From Saprospiraceae bacterium (GTDB taxonomy: Bacteria > Bacteroidota > Bacteroidia > Chitinophagales > Saprospiraceae), in assembly GCA_020436865.1 (NCBI GenBank), contig JAGQXA010000413.1:1-5988 (forward strand): a stretch of DNA of 5,988 nt, in the 5' to 3' direction. Every line of letters starts with the position of its first letter. The stretch's first letter is position 1. Both the position numbers and the translations under genes were made by a program. Shown in pieces: positions 1-5,117 of the stretch. A model generated the notes under the pieces. The model was not told the origin of the DNA. It was given only the letters and a program-made list of their open reading frames with translations, and did not search any database.

Positions 1-133
1 CGGCAAGCGTCCGCAAGCGGACTTCATCTCGACCGGCAAGCACGGGCCGCAGGCCATATTCCCCGGCGTAACGGGCGATCAGTTCGCCGGTGTAGCCGTA
101 GGCGCCGTAAAGTAAAAAGGTGTCGTTTTTCAT
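1..133 (-). CDS. Saccharopine-dehydrogenase-like NAD(P)-binding oxidoreductase, N-terminal 44 codons (partial)
   Basis: Reading leftward from the ATG at 133-131 gives 44 uninterrupted codons that run off the window edge. The protein begins MKNDTFLLYGAYGYTGELIA. The segment LLYGAYGYTGELIARYA (residues 7-23) is a glycine-rich Rossmann nucleotide-binding turn at the extreme N-terminus, followed by a second strand ending in LAGRD (residues 33-37). The pattern GAxGYTGxLxA...LAGR is typical of the saccharopine dehydrogenase-like / trans-acting enoyl reductase family, which in bacteria is often not involved in lysine metabolism. The substrate cannot be told from this fragment. It lies 67 bases downstream of the LuxE-like gene on the same strand and may share its transcript. 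No Shine-Dalgarno sequence is visible. The Rossmann fold is clear; the exact subfamily is an inference. Confidence 0.75.
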   Translation of the reverse strand, partial: MKNDTFLLYGAYGYTGELIARYAGEYGLRPVLAGRDEVRLRTLA

Positions 134-147
134 ATCTATGTTCTCTT

Positions 148-181
148 GTTCCGGCGATCACACGGAGCGATCCGCCGGAAC
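148..181. other. Strong GC-rich inverted repeat between two minus-strand genes
   Basis: GTTCCGGCG (148-156) is perfectly complementary to CGCCGGAAC (173-181). The stem can be extended inward by pairing the two GATC tetramers (156-159 and 169-172) if one base is bulged, leaving a 9-base loop. Read along the minus strand, as both flanking genes are, the hairpin is followed by AAGAGAAC and so lacks the U-tract of an intrinsic terminator. On the plus strand it is followed by a T-rich stretch (182-200), but no plus-strand gene is visible upstream within the window. It could be an mRNA-stabilising or attenuating hairpin in the spacer, or a dispersed palindromic repeat. Confidence 0.5.
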
Positions 182-200
182 CTCTTTTATCTTTATACTT

Positions 201-1208
201 TCATCTTTCCTCTAACAACAGATTACAGCCCCGCAAGTCGCTATTGTCCATACGCCCCAGCACTTCGAACGCATCGTCTGACCGCAATCTACCCAGATCC
301 TCGGTAGCGACGAAACTACAGGTATCCAAATTAGCCAGATCGACCACATTGATCGCCCCAAGACGCTCCTGTGCCGGCAATAACTGAAGAGGATCGGTCA
401 TGTCGCGGATCGCTACCCGCATGGTCGGCGCCGGGCGAAACCAGCCGTCGCCCGACGAATAGGCCTGCGACAGCAGTTCGGTCATGCCGTATTCCGAATG
501 GATGCGGTCGAGGCCGAAGGCCTGTTTCAGACGGGCATGTAGTTCGGCACGGGTCAGCTCGCGACGGCGGCCTTTCATTCCACCCGTTTCCATGACGATC
601 AGGTTTCCGTAATTGCCAGGAAAGCGTTCGGCCAGGTCGAGCAAGGCGAAACTCACCCCCAGTAAAACGGTGGGTATGCCCGTCTCCCGGCCCTCCCGCA
701 AAACCTCTGCCAGGGCTTCGATGTTATCCAGAAAGAACCCGCTGGCGGAGAAACGACTCTGCCGGATGAAATGATCGGCCATAAATACCAGCGACGAGCC
801 TTCGCGTTCGAGGTAGGCGGGCAGCAGGGCCAGCCAGCAATAGTCGCCCGGAGGCCCGTAGAAATGCGCAAAGCCCCGTTCGGCGTTCCGGCGATAGAAA
901 GCGGGATCCCGCAGGTAGTGACGGCTCGTTTGAGCGCCCGTGGTGCCGCTGCTGCAAAAGACGAGTTCCGGCTCCCAAACGTCGCTTTGGACCTGCTGCG
1001 ACTTGAACAGTTCTATCGGCAGAAAAGGCGCCTCTGTCCAATTGCGCACGGACCGCGGATCGCAACCGATCAATCGAAGAAACGAGGCATACACGGGATT
1101 GACCTCCGCCTGATAGCGGAACACGGCAAGCGCCACCGCATCGAAGTCGTCGCGCTCCATCCGTTCGATGCGCCGTCGCAGTTGTTCCGCTATGCTGTTT
1201 GCCGACAT
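201..1208 (-). CDS. LuxE-like acyl-adenylating enzyme (acyl-protein synthetase family)
   Basis: This 335-residue protein belongs to the ANL adenylating superfamily in its short LuxE-like form. Visible motifs are the phosphate-binding loop SSGTTG (residues 86-91), ETGGMKG (207-213), the adenine-site motif SEYGMTELL (238-246), the TEDLG aspartate motif (302-306) and LGRMDNSD (317-324). The large C-terminal swinging domain of acyl-CoA ligases is absent, as expected for LuxE. LuxE activates a fatty acid as acyl-AMP and moves it to its own cysteine close to the C-terminus. Here Cys328, in RGCNLLLEER, lies 8 residues from the end and could play that role (inference). No luxC, luxD or luciferase gene is present, so a role in light production is not suggested and the acyl acceptor is unknown. 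The ATG at 1208 is chosen for the full family-like length. An AAAGG lies too far upstream (about 14 bases) to be a convincing ribosome site. The gene diverges from the lipoprotein gene across 76 bases. Confidence 0.8.
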   Translation of the reverse strand: MSANSIAEQLRRRIERMERDDFDAVALAVFRYQAEVNPVYASFLRLIGCDPRSVRNWTEAPFLPIELFKSQQVQSDVWEPELVFCSSGTTGAQTSRHYLRDPAFYRRNAERGFAHFYGPPGDYCWLALLPAYLEREGSSLVFMADHFIRQSRFSASGFFLDNIEALAEVLREGRETGIPTVLLGVSFALLDLAERFPGNYGNLIVMETGGMKGRRRELTRAELHARLKQAFGLDRIHSEYGMTELLSQAYSSGDGWFRPAPTMRVAIRDMTDPLQLLPAQERLGAINVVDLANLDTCSFVATEDLGRLRSDDAFEVLGRMDNSDLRGCNLLLEER

Positions 1209-1227
1209 GGCCGATCTATTACCTTTA
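1198..1227 (+). promoter_or_regulatory. Candidate Bacteroidota-type promoter for the lipoprotein gene
   Basis: TTTG (1198-1201) is followed after 18 bases by TACCTTTA (1220-1227), which matches 7 of 8 positions of the scheme TAnnTTTG. It sits about 57 bases before the lipoprotein ATG, and its upstream box overlaps the first codons of the divergent LuxE-like gene. The last base of the -7 box deviates and the spacing is slightly short, so this is a weak candidate. No comparable site was found for the LuxE-like gene in the same 76-base intergenic region. Confidence 0.3.
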
Positions 1228-1284
1228 GAATATTTCCGCTATTTTGCCGTTTTAGTCTCACACCCCACCTCCCAATAAAAAAAT

Positions 1285-1797
1285 ATGAAGAACTACCTAC
1301 TCCTTTCTGCCGCTGCGCTTACGATCCTCGCCCTGGGATGCGTCCAACCGCCCGACTACCCCATCGAGCCGGTGATCGAATATGTGGGTCTGACGAAAAA
1401 CACCATGCTGCAGGGCAAGACCGGCGAAGACGAAACCTACATCACCATCTCCTTTACCGACGGCGACGGCGACATCGGTTTCTTCCAGGAGGGCAGCAGC
1501 ATGGTCGAGACCGATCTTTTTCTCCGTGACCTTCGCACGGATTCGGAGGCCGCCAAGTTCTCGATCCCCTTTGTGCCCGAGCTGGGCACGACCAACGGGA
1601 TCTCGGGCGAGATCACCTTCCGCCTGCTGACCACCTGCTGTGTTTTTCCGGAATGGGTGACCGACGTACAGTCGCCCTGCGATCCGTCGATGCAGTATCC
1701 GGTCGACACCCTCCGCTACGAGATCTACATTCGCGACCGCGCCGGGCACGAGAGCAACCGGATCGAAACCGAAGACATTTATCTACTGTGCCAATAA
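1285..1797 (+). CDS. Small secreted lipoprotein of unknown function with a DGDGDIG motif
   Basis: The 170-residue product starts with a hydrophobic signal segment (residues 4-18) ending in LALGC, with the likely lipidated cysteine at 19. The lipobox is slightly unusual in having Ala at -3 instead of Leu. The mature part has a FTDGDGDIGFF motif (residues 57-67), an acidic loop of the kind that can bind calcium; such motifs recur in secreted proteins of this phylum. Four further cysteines (118, 119, 132 and 169), two of them adjacent, could form disulphides in the periplasm or outside the cell. The stretch after Cys19 (VQPPDY) is not rich in acidic residues, so surface export is uncertain. The start is the ATG after an A-rich run (seven A then T), a common leader type in Bacteroidota. 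I do not recognise a function. The stop lies 5 bases from the stop of the convergent arsC-like gene. Confidence 0.75.
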   Translation: MKNYLLLSAAALTILALGCVQPPDYPIEPVIEYVGLTKNTMLQGKTGEDETYITISFTDGDGDIGFFQEGSSMVETDLFLRDLRTDSEAAKFSIPFVPELGTTNGISGEITFRLLTTCCVFPEWVTDVQSPCDPSMQYPVDTLRYEIYIRDRAGHESNRIETEDIYLLCQ

Positions 1798-1802
1798 CCC
1801 TT

Positions 1803-2150
1803 TCAAAGCCGGCTCCTGGCGGCCTCGACGGTCTTTTTGTCGCTCCCGGCAAAAACTTCCTGGCCGACGACGATCACCGGCCGTTTCAGAAAGGTGTATT
1901 CGTCGAGGATCAGTTGCCGGTAATCCGATTCGGTCAGCGAACGGTCTTTTAGTCCCCATTCCTTGTACTTTCTGGCCCGCCGGCTGAACAGGGCTTCGTA
2001 GGAACCCGCTTTGGCCGCCAGTTCGTCGAGCTGAGCCTCCGTGATCGGTTCGCTCTTGATCTCCTGCAGGCGCACCTCAGGGCCCGGCTTGAGTTCGGCG
2101 AGGATCCGCTGACAGGTAGAACAAGTCGCCAGGTGATAGATTTTTTTCAT
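1803..2150 (-). CDS. ArsC/Spx-family thioredoxin-fold protein (arsenate reductase family)
   Basis: This 115-residue protein has the length and layout of the ArsC/Spx/YffB family. It opens with a beta strand leading into ATCSTCQR, giving a CxxC pair at Cys10 and Cys13. It has a central helical part (residues 36-85) and a second half with KRPVIVVGQEVFAGS (residues 89-103), where Arg90-Pro91 is the expected conserved pair before the third strand. True arsenate reductases of this family use a Cys-x5-Arg-like site. Here the CxxC is closer to Spx or to uncharacterised redox members, so an arsenate function is not proven. No other arsenic-resistance gene is in the window. The gene diverges from the nucleoside phosphorylase gene over 65 bases and converges on the lipoprotein gene with a 5-base gap. 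The ATG at 2150 is chosen because the strand that precedes the CxxC starts immediately. Confidence 0.82.
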   Translation of the reverse strand: MKKIYHLATCSTCQRILAELKPGPEVRLQEIKSEPITEAQLDELAAKAGSYEALFSRRARKYKEWGLKDRSLTESDYRQLILDEYTFLKRPVIVVGQEVFAGSDKKTVEAARSRL

Positions 2151-2171
2151 AATTTTCGCATTTTCCCGAAT

Positions 2172-2199
2172 GCCTGCAATATTAAGGAAAACCGCAGGC
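2172..2199. other. Short inverted repeat in the arsC/phosphorylase divergent region
   Basis: GCCTGC (2172-2177) and GCAGGC (2194-2199) are perfect inverse complements separated by 16 bases, which gives a half-site spacing of about two helical turns. The repeat surrounds the candidate -7 box of the arsC-like promoter, so a dimeric regulator could control arsC-like expression from here. A 6-base match can arise by chance, so the call is tentative. Confidence 0.25.
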
Positions 2200-2207
2200 C
2201 CATCAAG
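2177..2207 (-). promoter_or_regulatory. Candidate Bacteroidota-type promoter for the arsC-like gene
   Basis: On the minus strand, CTTG (2207-2204) is followed after exactly 19 bases by TAATATTG (2184-2177), matching 7 of 8 positions of TAnnTTTG. The spacing matches what is known for the primary sigma factor of Bacteroidota. Transcription would then start about 20 bases before the arsC-like ATG. The upstream box lies only 9 bases from the start codon of the divergent phosphorylase gene. Confidence 0.4.
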
Positions 2208-2215
2208 CTTTCCCC

Positions 2216-3100
2216 ATGAAGAAAATCGCGTCGTCCGAACTGGTCCTCAATGCCGACGGGAGTGTGTACCACCTCCACCTCCAGCCCGAGCAGATCGCGC
2301 CTGTCATCTTCACCGTTGGCGACCCGAAGCGGGTCGGGATGATCTCCCGCCATTTCGACCGGATCGACCACCAGGTCGAAAAACGCGAGTTTGTCACCCA
2401 TACCGGCGAACTAGCCGGGCAGCGCCTCTCGGTCATTTCGACAGGGATCGGTACCGACAACATCGACATCGTGCTCAACGAGCTCGACGCTCTGGTGAAC
2501 ATCGATCTGCAAACGCGGGAGGTCAAGACCGAAAAGACCTCGCTCCGGCTGATCCGCGTGGGCACCTCCGGCTCGCTGCATCCCGACCTGGAGGTTGGGC
2601 AACTGGTCGTCGGCCGCTACGGACTCGGTCTCGACGGCTTGCTGGCCTACTATCGACGCGATCGTTCGGAGGAAGAACGTGAGCTCGAAGAAGAAGCCGG
2701 CCGCTTTTTTGCCGGACTCGATCTGGAGTTGCCGTTCCTGTACGGCGCCCCCGCTTCGGGCGACCTGTTCGACCGCCTCGCCGACGACCTGTTCGGCGGC
2801 ATCACATTGACCTGCCCGGGCTTCTACGGACCGCAAGGACGTGTACTGCGCGCCGATAGCCTACTTCGGCCGGACTTTTTCGAGAAAGCCCACACCTTCC
2901 GTTTCCGCGACACGCCGATCACCAATTTCGAAATGGAAACTTCCGCCCTCTATGCCCTCGGCGCCCTACTGGGCCACCAGGCGATTGCCTTCAACGTGCT
3001 GCTGGCCAACCGGCTGACCGGCGATTTCAGCCAAAACCCAAACGCCGAGGTCGAACGGCTCATTACCGCCGTCCTGGAGCGGATCGGCAAGTTGCCGTAA
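2216..3100 (+). CDS. Uridine-phosphorylase-like nucleoside phosphorylase
   Basis: The 294-residue protein belongs to the PNP/UDP phosphorylase family, which cleaves a nucleoside with phosphate to give a free base and ribose-1-phosphate in cytoplasmic salvage. Phosphate- and ribose-site motifs appear in the expected order: VGDPKR (residues 34-39), STGIGTDN (75-82), RVGTSGSL (114-121) and FEMETSALY (238-246), where Glu-Met-Glu holds the ribose. The segment FYGPQGR (203-209) places Gln207 and Arg209 like the uracil-recognising Gln-x-Arg pair of E. coli uridine phosphorylase, which favours uridine as substrate (inference). An acidic segment (about 148-160, RDRSEEERELEEE) lies in the middle and probably forms a surface helix. 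The ATG at 2216 follows CTTTCCCC with no Shine-Dalgarno sequence. It is followed after 39 bases by ccmB on the same strand, but a separate promoter-like box precedes ccmB. Confidence 0.88.
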   Translation: MKKIASSELVLNADGSVYHLHLQPEQIAPVIFTVGDPKRVGMISRHFDRIDHQVEKREFVTHTGELAGQRLSVISTGIGTDNIDIVLNELDALVNIDLQTREVKTEKTSLRLIRVGTSGSLHPDLEVGQLVVGRYGLGLDGLLAYYRRDRSEEERELEEEAGRFFAGLDLELPFLYGAPASGDLFDRLADDLFGGITLTCPGFYGPQGRVLRADSLLRPDFFEKAHTFRFRDTPITNFEMETSALYALGALLGHQAIAFNVLLANRLTGDFSQNPNAEVERLITAVLERIGKLP

Positions 3101-3126
3101 CCAGCATCCAGTATCCCAAAAACGCC

Positions 3127-3134
3127 TACCTTTG
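3127..3134 (+). promoter_or_regulatory. Candidate -7 promoter box immediately before ccmB
   Basis: TACCTTTG is an exact match to the Bacteroidota -7 consensus TAnnTTTG and ends 5 bases before the ccmB ATG. If used, transcription would start at or next to the start codon, giving an almost leaderless mRNA. No TTG or TTTG lies at the expected upstream distance (bases 3101-3110 contain none), so the site is half-supported. Confidence 0.4.
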
Positions 3135-3139
3135 CGCCC

Positions 3140-3805
3140 ATGCAACTGATCCGCGAAATCGGCTTCTTGCTTCAAAAGGAATTCACGCTGGAGTGGCGGC
3201 AGAAGTACGCCATCAGTGGGATCTTGCTCTACGTACTCTCTACGGTGTACATCGTGTACAGCTCGTTCACAAAACTCGAACCGGCGATCTGGAACATCCA
3301 ATTCTGGGTCATCATCCTGTTTGCTTCGGTGAGCGCCGTGGTCAAGAGTTTCCAACAGGAAAGCGGGCAGCGGCAGCTCTATTATTACAGCCTGGCCAAT
3401 CCGCTGGCGGTCCTGCTCTCGAAGATGCTGTACAATACCTTGTTGCTACTGTTCCTGAGCATCCTGGCCTACCTGGCCTTGAGCCTGGTGGCCGGCAATC
3501 AGGTGCAGCAGGCCCGGCCTTTTGCGTTGGCCTTACTGTTGGGCAGTTTGGGGTTTTCCATTACCTTTACCTTTGTGTCGGCGATAGCTTCCAAAGCCAG
3601 CAACAGCGCCACCCTCATGGCGATCCTCAGCTTTCCGCTGATCATTCCCGTGCTGATGACGTTGATCAAAATGACGGCTGCTGCGGTCACAACCGCCAAC
3701 CCGGCGGCGATCGACCTGCGCGAAGACCTGCTGACCCTGGTAGCCATCGATCTGTTGTTGCTCGGAGCGGCCCTGGCGTTGTTCCCCTTTCTCTGGAGGG
3801 ATTGA
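3140..3805 (+). CDS. ccmB: Haem exporter membrane protein CcmB
   Basis: The 221-residue, strongly hydrophobic protein has about six membrane segments (roughly residues 24-42, 51-69, 90-118, 128-150, 158-180 and 197-218). Its N-terminus has the cytoplasmic KEFTLEWR motif (residues 13-20), matching the charged segment before the first membrane helix of CcmB, and SFPLIIPVLM (164-173) matches the conserved proline-rich helix. CcmB is the membrane subunit of the CcmA/CcmB ABC transporter, which works with CcmC to load haem for attachment to c-type cytochromes. No ccmA ATPase gene is in the window, so the ATPase must be encoded elsewhere. The length is normal for the family. The identity is supported by the following ccsA/ccmC and ccmD genes. 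The ATG lies just after an exact TAnnTTTG box and has no Shine-Dalgarno sequence. Confidence 0.88.
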   Translation: MQLIREIGFLLQKEFTLEWRQKYAISGILLYVLSTVYIVYSSFTKLEPAIWNIQFWVIILFASVSAVVKSFQQESGQRQLYYYSLANPLAVLLSKMLYNTLLLLFLSILAYLALSLVAGNQVQQARPFALALLLGSLGFSITFTFVSAIASKASNSATLMAILSFPLIIPVLMTLIKMTAAAVTTANPAAIDLREDLLTLVAIDLLLLGAALALFPFLWRD

Positions 3806-3833
3806 AAAGAAGGGGAGAAAAGGGAGAAAGGGG
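3804..3833 (+). other. 30-base homopurine tract with spaced G-runs after ccmB
   Basis: From the last two bases of the ccmB stop codon every base is A or G for 30 bases. With GGG at 3798-3800, the runs GGGG (3812-3815), GGG (3822-3824) and GGGG (3830-3833) give four G-runs separated by 11, 6 and 5 bases. This could form a weak quadruplex or a triplex-prone tract. It sits directly before the hairpin and the G-free repeat. Confidence 0.5.
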
Positions 3834-3847
3834 CTCCTAAGGCCCCT
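3829..3847 (+). other. Small GC-rich hairpin between ccmB and the repeat block
   Basis: AGGGGC (3829-3834) pairs perfectly with GCCCCT (3842-3847) around a 7-base loop. No T-run follows on the plus strand, so it is not a standard intrinsic terminator. It may act as a processing or stability element between ccmB and ccsA, or partly attenuate read-through. The overlap with the preceding G-runs means that hairpin and quadruplex would be mutually exclusive. Confidence 0.35.
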
Positions 3848-3850
3848 CGG

Positions 3851-3975
3851 ACCCAATCAACTAATCAACCAATAACCCAATCAACTAATCAACCAATAAC
3901 CCAATCAACTAATCAACCAATAACCCAATCAACTAATCAACCAATAACCCAATCAACTAACAACCTAATCAACCA
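3851..3975 (+). repeat. 24-base tandem repeat, G-free, ending at the ccsA start codon
   Basis: Four perfect 24-base units begin at 3851, 3875, 3899 and 3923, and a diverged fifth copy (3947-3975) runs directly into the ATG. Each unit is three variants of an 8-base element close to AACCAATC, so the array looks like a two-level expansion. One unit contains 12 A, 8 C, 4 T and no G, and the plus strand has no G from 3851 to 3977. This contrasts sharply with the GC-rich genes on both sides. In-frame TAA codons rule out translation of the array as an extension of ccsA in the plus-strand frame. The transcript would be an unstructured, A/C-rich leader, which could help initiation without a Shine-Dalgarno sequence (inference). 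Confidence 0.92.
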
Positions 3976-5031
3976 ATGCTGAAACACTGGTGGAAAATTC
4001 TCGGCGTCGCCATTCTCTTCTATGTATTTGTAGCCGGCCTGCTGGTACCGCTCAAGACGGGCATTTCCGCCGTGAGCCCGCAAAAGGTGGCGCCTGGAGA
4101 GAGCTTTACCCTGGAAGTCACCGGATACAATTCGCGCTACACGCAAGCCCAGGGTCAGATCCGGGCCTGGCTGAAGCAAGACGAAGCCCATGCCCTGGCG
4201 GCCGGTTCGGTGACGGTGCTCGACGACCGGCGGCTGCAACTGGCGTTCGCCATGCCCGAGTATCTGCCGTCGGACAAGAAGGTGCAGGTACTGACCTTGC
4301 TCATCGACGATCCGGTCGACGGGGCGCACGTCCTGCCGAGCGCGATGTTCGTCACCCAGGACTCGATCGCTCCCGGCCTTGCCGGCTCTGCCTGGACGGC
4401 CCATCCGGTAGAGGGTTTGCACGAAGAGTGGACGATGAGCTATCCGTTCCGCAACATCCTGCAGGAAACCATCCGCAACGCCTACTTTCACATTCCGATG
4501 TGGTTCGCGATGATCTTTATTTTCATTGGCGCCGTGATATCGAGCGTGCGTTACCTGCGCAAGTTCGACCCCCAGGACGACCTGAAGGCGGCCGCCTTCA
4601 CCCGGGTGGGTATCCTCTACGGGATCATGGGGCTGGTGACCGGCGCCATCTGGGCCAAGAACACCTGGGGCGCGTACTGGAGCGGCGACATCAAGCAGAA
4701 CATGACGGCCATTGCCCTCCTCATTTACCTGGCGTACTTCGTACTGCGCAACGCCTTCGAGGATCCCGACAAAAAGGCGCGGGTGGCGGCGGTGTACAAT
4801 CTGTTCTCCTTTGCCGCGCTCATCCCCCTGATCTACGTCGTGCCGAGGTTGTACGATAGCCTGCATCCCGGCAGCGGAGGAAATCCGGCATTGGGAGGCG
4901 AAGATCTCGACAATACCATGCGATTGGTTTTCTATCCGGCGATCATCGGCTGGACCTTGCTCGGCCTGTGGATCGCTCAGCTTCTTTACCGGGCCGACCG
5001 GCTACGCGACCGCCTGTGGATGAACGCGTAA
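3976..5031 (+). CDS. ccsA: Cytochrome c biogenesis protein CcsA/CcmC with an inserted periplasmic domain
   Basis: The 351-residue protein is a haem-handling membrane protein of the CcmC/CcsA group. The first membrane helix is residues 8-26. The conserved core starts at about 160 with ETIRNAYFHIPMWFAM (164-179), where His172 is a probable haem ligand. It continues with the tryptophan-rich loop WGAYWSGD (231-238) and SLHPGSGGNP (295-304), where His297 is the second probable ligand. Membrane helices lie at roughly 173-190, 209-227, 243-259, 272-290 and 317-337. Between the first helix and the core are about 120 residues (about 30-150) that look like a beta-rich domain (SPQKVAPGESFTLEVTGYN at 34-52), similar to TIG/Ig-like folds. 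Plain CcmC proteins are about 220-250 residues, so this insert explains the extra length. It follows ccmB after a repeat-filled spacer and precedes the ccmD-like gene. The ATG at 3976 is the one that gives the short positive N-terminus before helix 1. Confidence 0.88.
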   Translation: MLKHWWKILGVAILFYVFVAGLLVPLKTGISAVSPQKVAPGESFTLEVTGYNSRYTQAQGQIRAWLKQDEAHALAAGSVTVLDDRRLQLAFAMPEYLPSDKKVQVLTLLIDDPVDGAHVLPSAMFVTQDSIAPGLAGSAWTAHPVEGLHEEWTMSYPFRNILQETIRNAYFHIPMWFAMIFIFIGAVISSVRYLRKFDPQDDLKAAAFTRVGILYGIMGLVTGAIWAKNTWGAYWSGDIKQNMTAIALLIYLAYFVLRNAFEDPDKKARVAAVYNLFSFAALIPLIYVVPRLYDSLHPGSGGNPALGGEDLDNTMRLVFYPAIIGWTLLGLWIAQLLYRADRLRDRLWMNA

Positions 5032-5070
5032 GAAAGCCGACGGACAATGCCATTTCGCGCCCAACAAAAA

Positions 5071-5101
5071 TTTGTAATCACGAAAAAAAAGACGACTTTT
5101 G
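5071..5101 (+). promoter_or_regulatory. Candidate Bacteroidota-type promoter for ccmD and gdhA
   Basis: TTTG (5071-5074) is followed after exactly 19 bases by GACTTTTG (5094-5101), which matches TAnnTTTG except for G in place of the first T. The box ends 16 bases before the ccmD ATG, giving a predicted leader of about 10 bases. It lies in the 86-base AT-richer gap after ccsA and could let ccmD and the dehydrogenase be expressed apart from ccmB-ccsA. Confidence 0.4.
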
Positions 5102-5117
5102 GCGTCAAATTCTGGCC

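Noticed and set aside
1297..1749. 150-codon minus-strand open frame opposite the lipoprotein gene
   Set aside because: It lies wholly inside the lipoprotein gene and has no recognisable domain or start context. In GC-rich DNA such shadow frames are common, and the plus-strand product has a signal peptide and lipobox.
2150..2157. TAATTTTC as the plus-strand -7 box of the phosphorylase gene
   Set aside because: The final G is missing, there is no TTG at the right distance upstream, and it lies about 58 bases before the start codon.
3829..3850. Hairpin after ccmB as an intrinsic terminator
   Set aside because: The stem is short and is followed by CGGACCCAATC with no T-run. The next gene belongs to the same pathway and strand.
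3851..3975. Tandem repeat as a CRISPR array
   Set aside because: Units follow each other without unique spacers, the period is only 24 bases, and no cas gene is nearby.
3937..4866. 309-codon minus-strand open frame opposite ccsA/ccmC
   Set aside because: Its sequence is rich in His, Arg, Gly and Gln without domain structure and reads into the tandem repeat. The plus-strand frame encodes clear CcsA/CcmC motifs.
4968..5117. Extended N-terminus for the ccmD-like protein starting at 4968
   Set aside because: The extension would overlap the end of ccsA, reads as Arg/Pro-rich shadow sequence, and would bury the signal peptide that starts at 5118.
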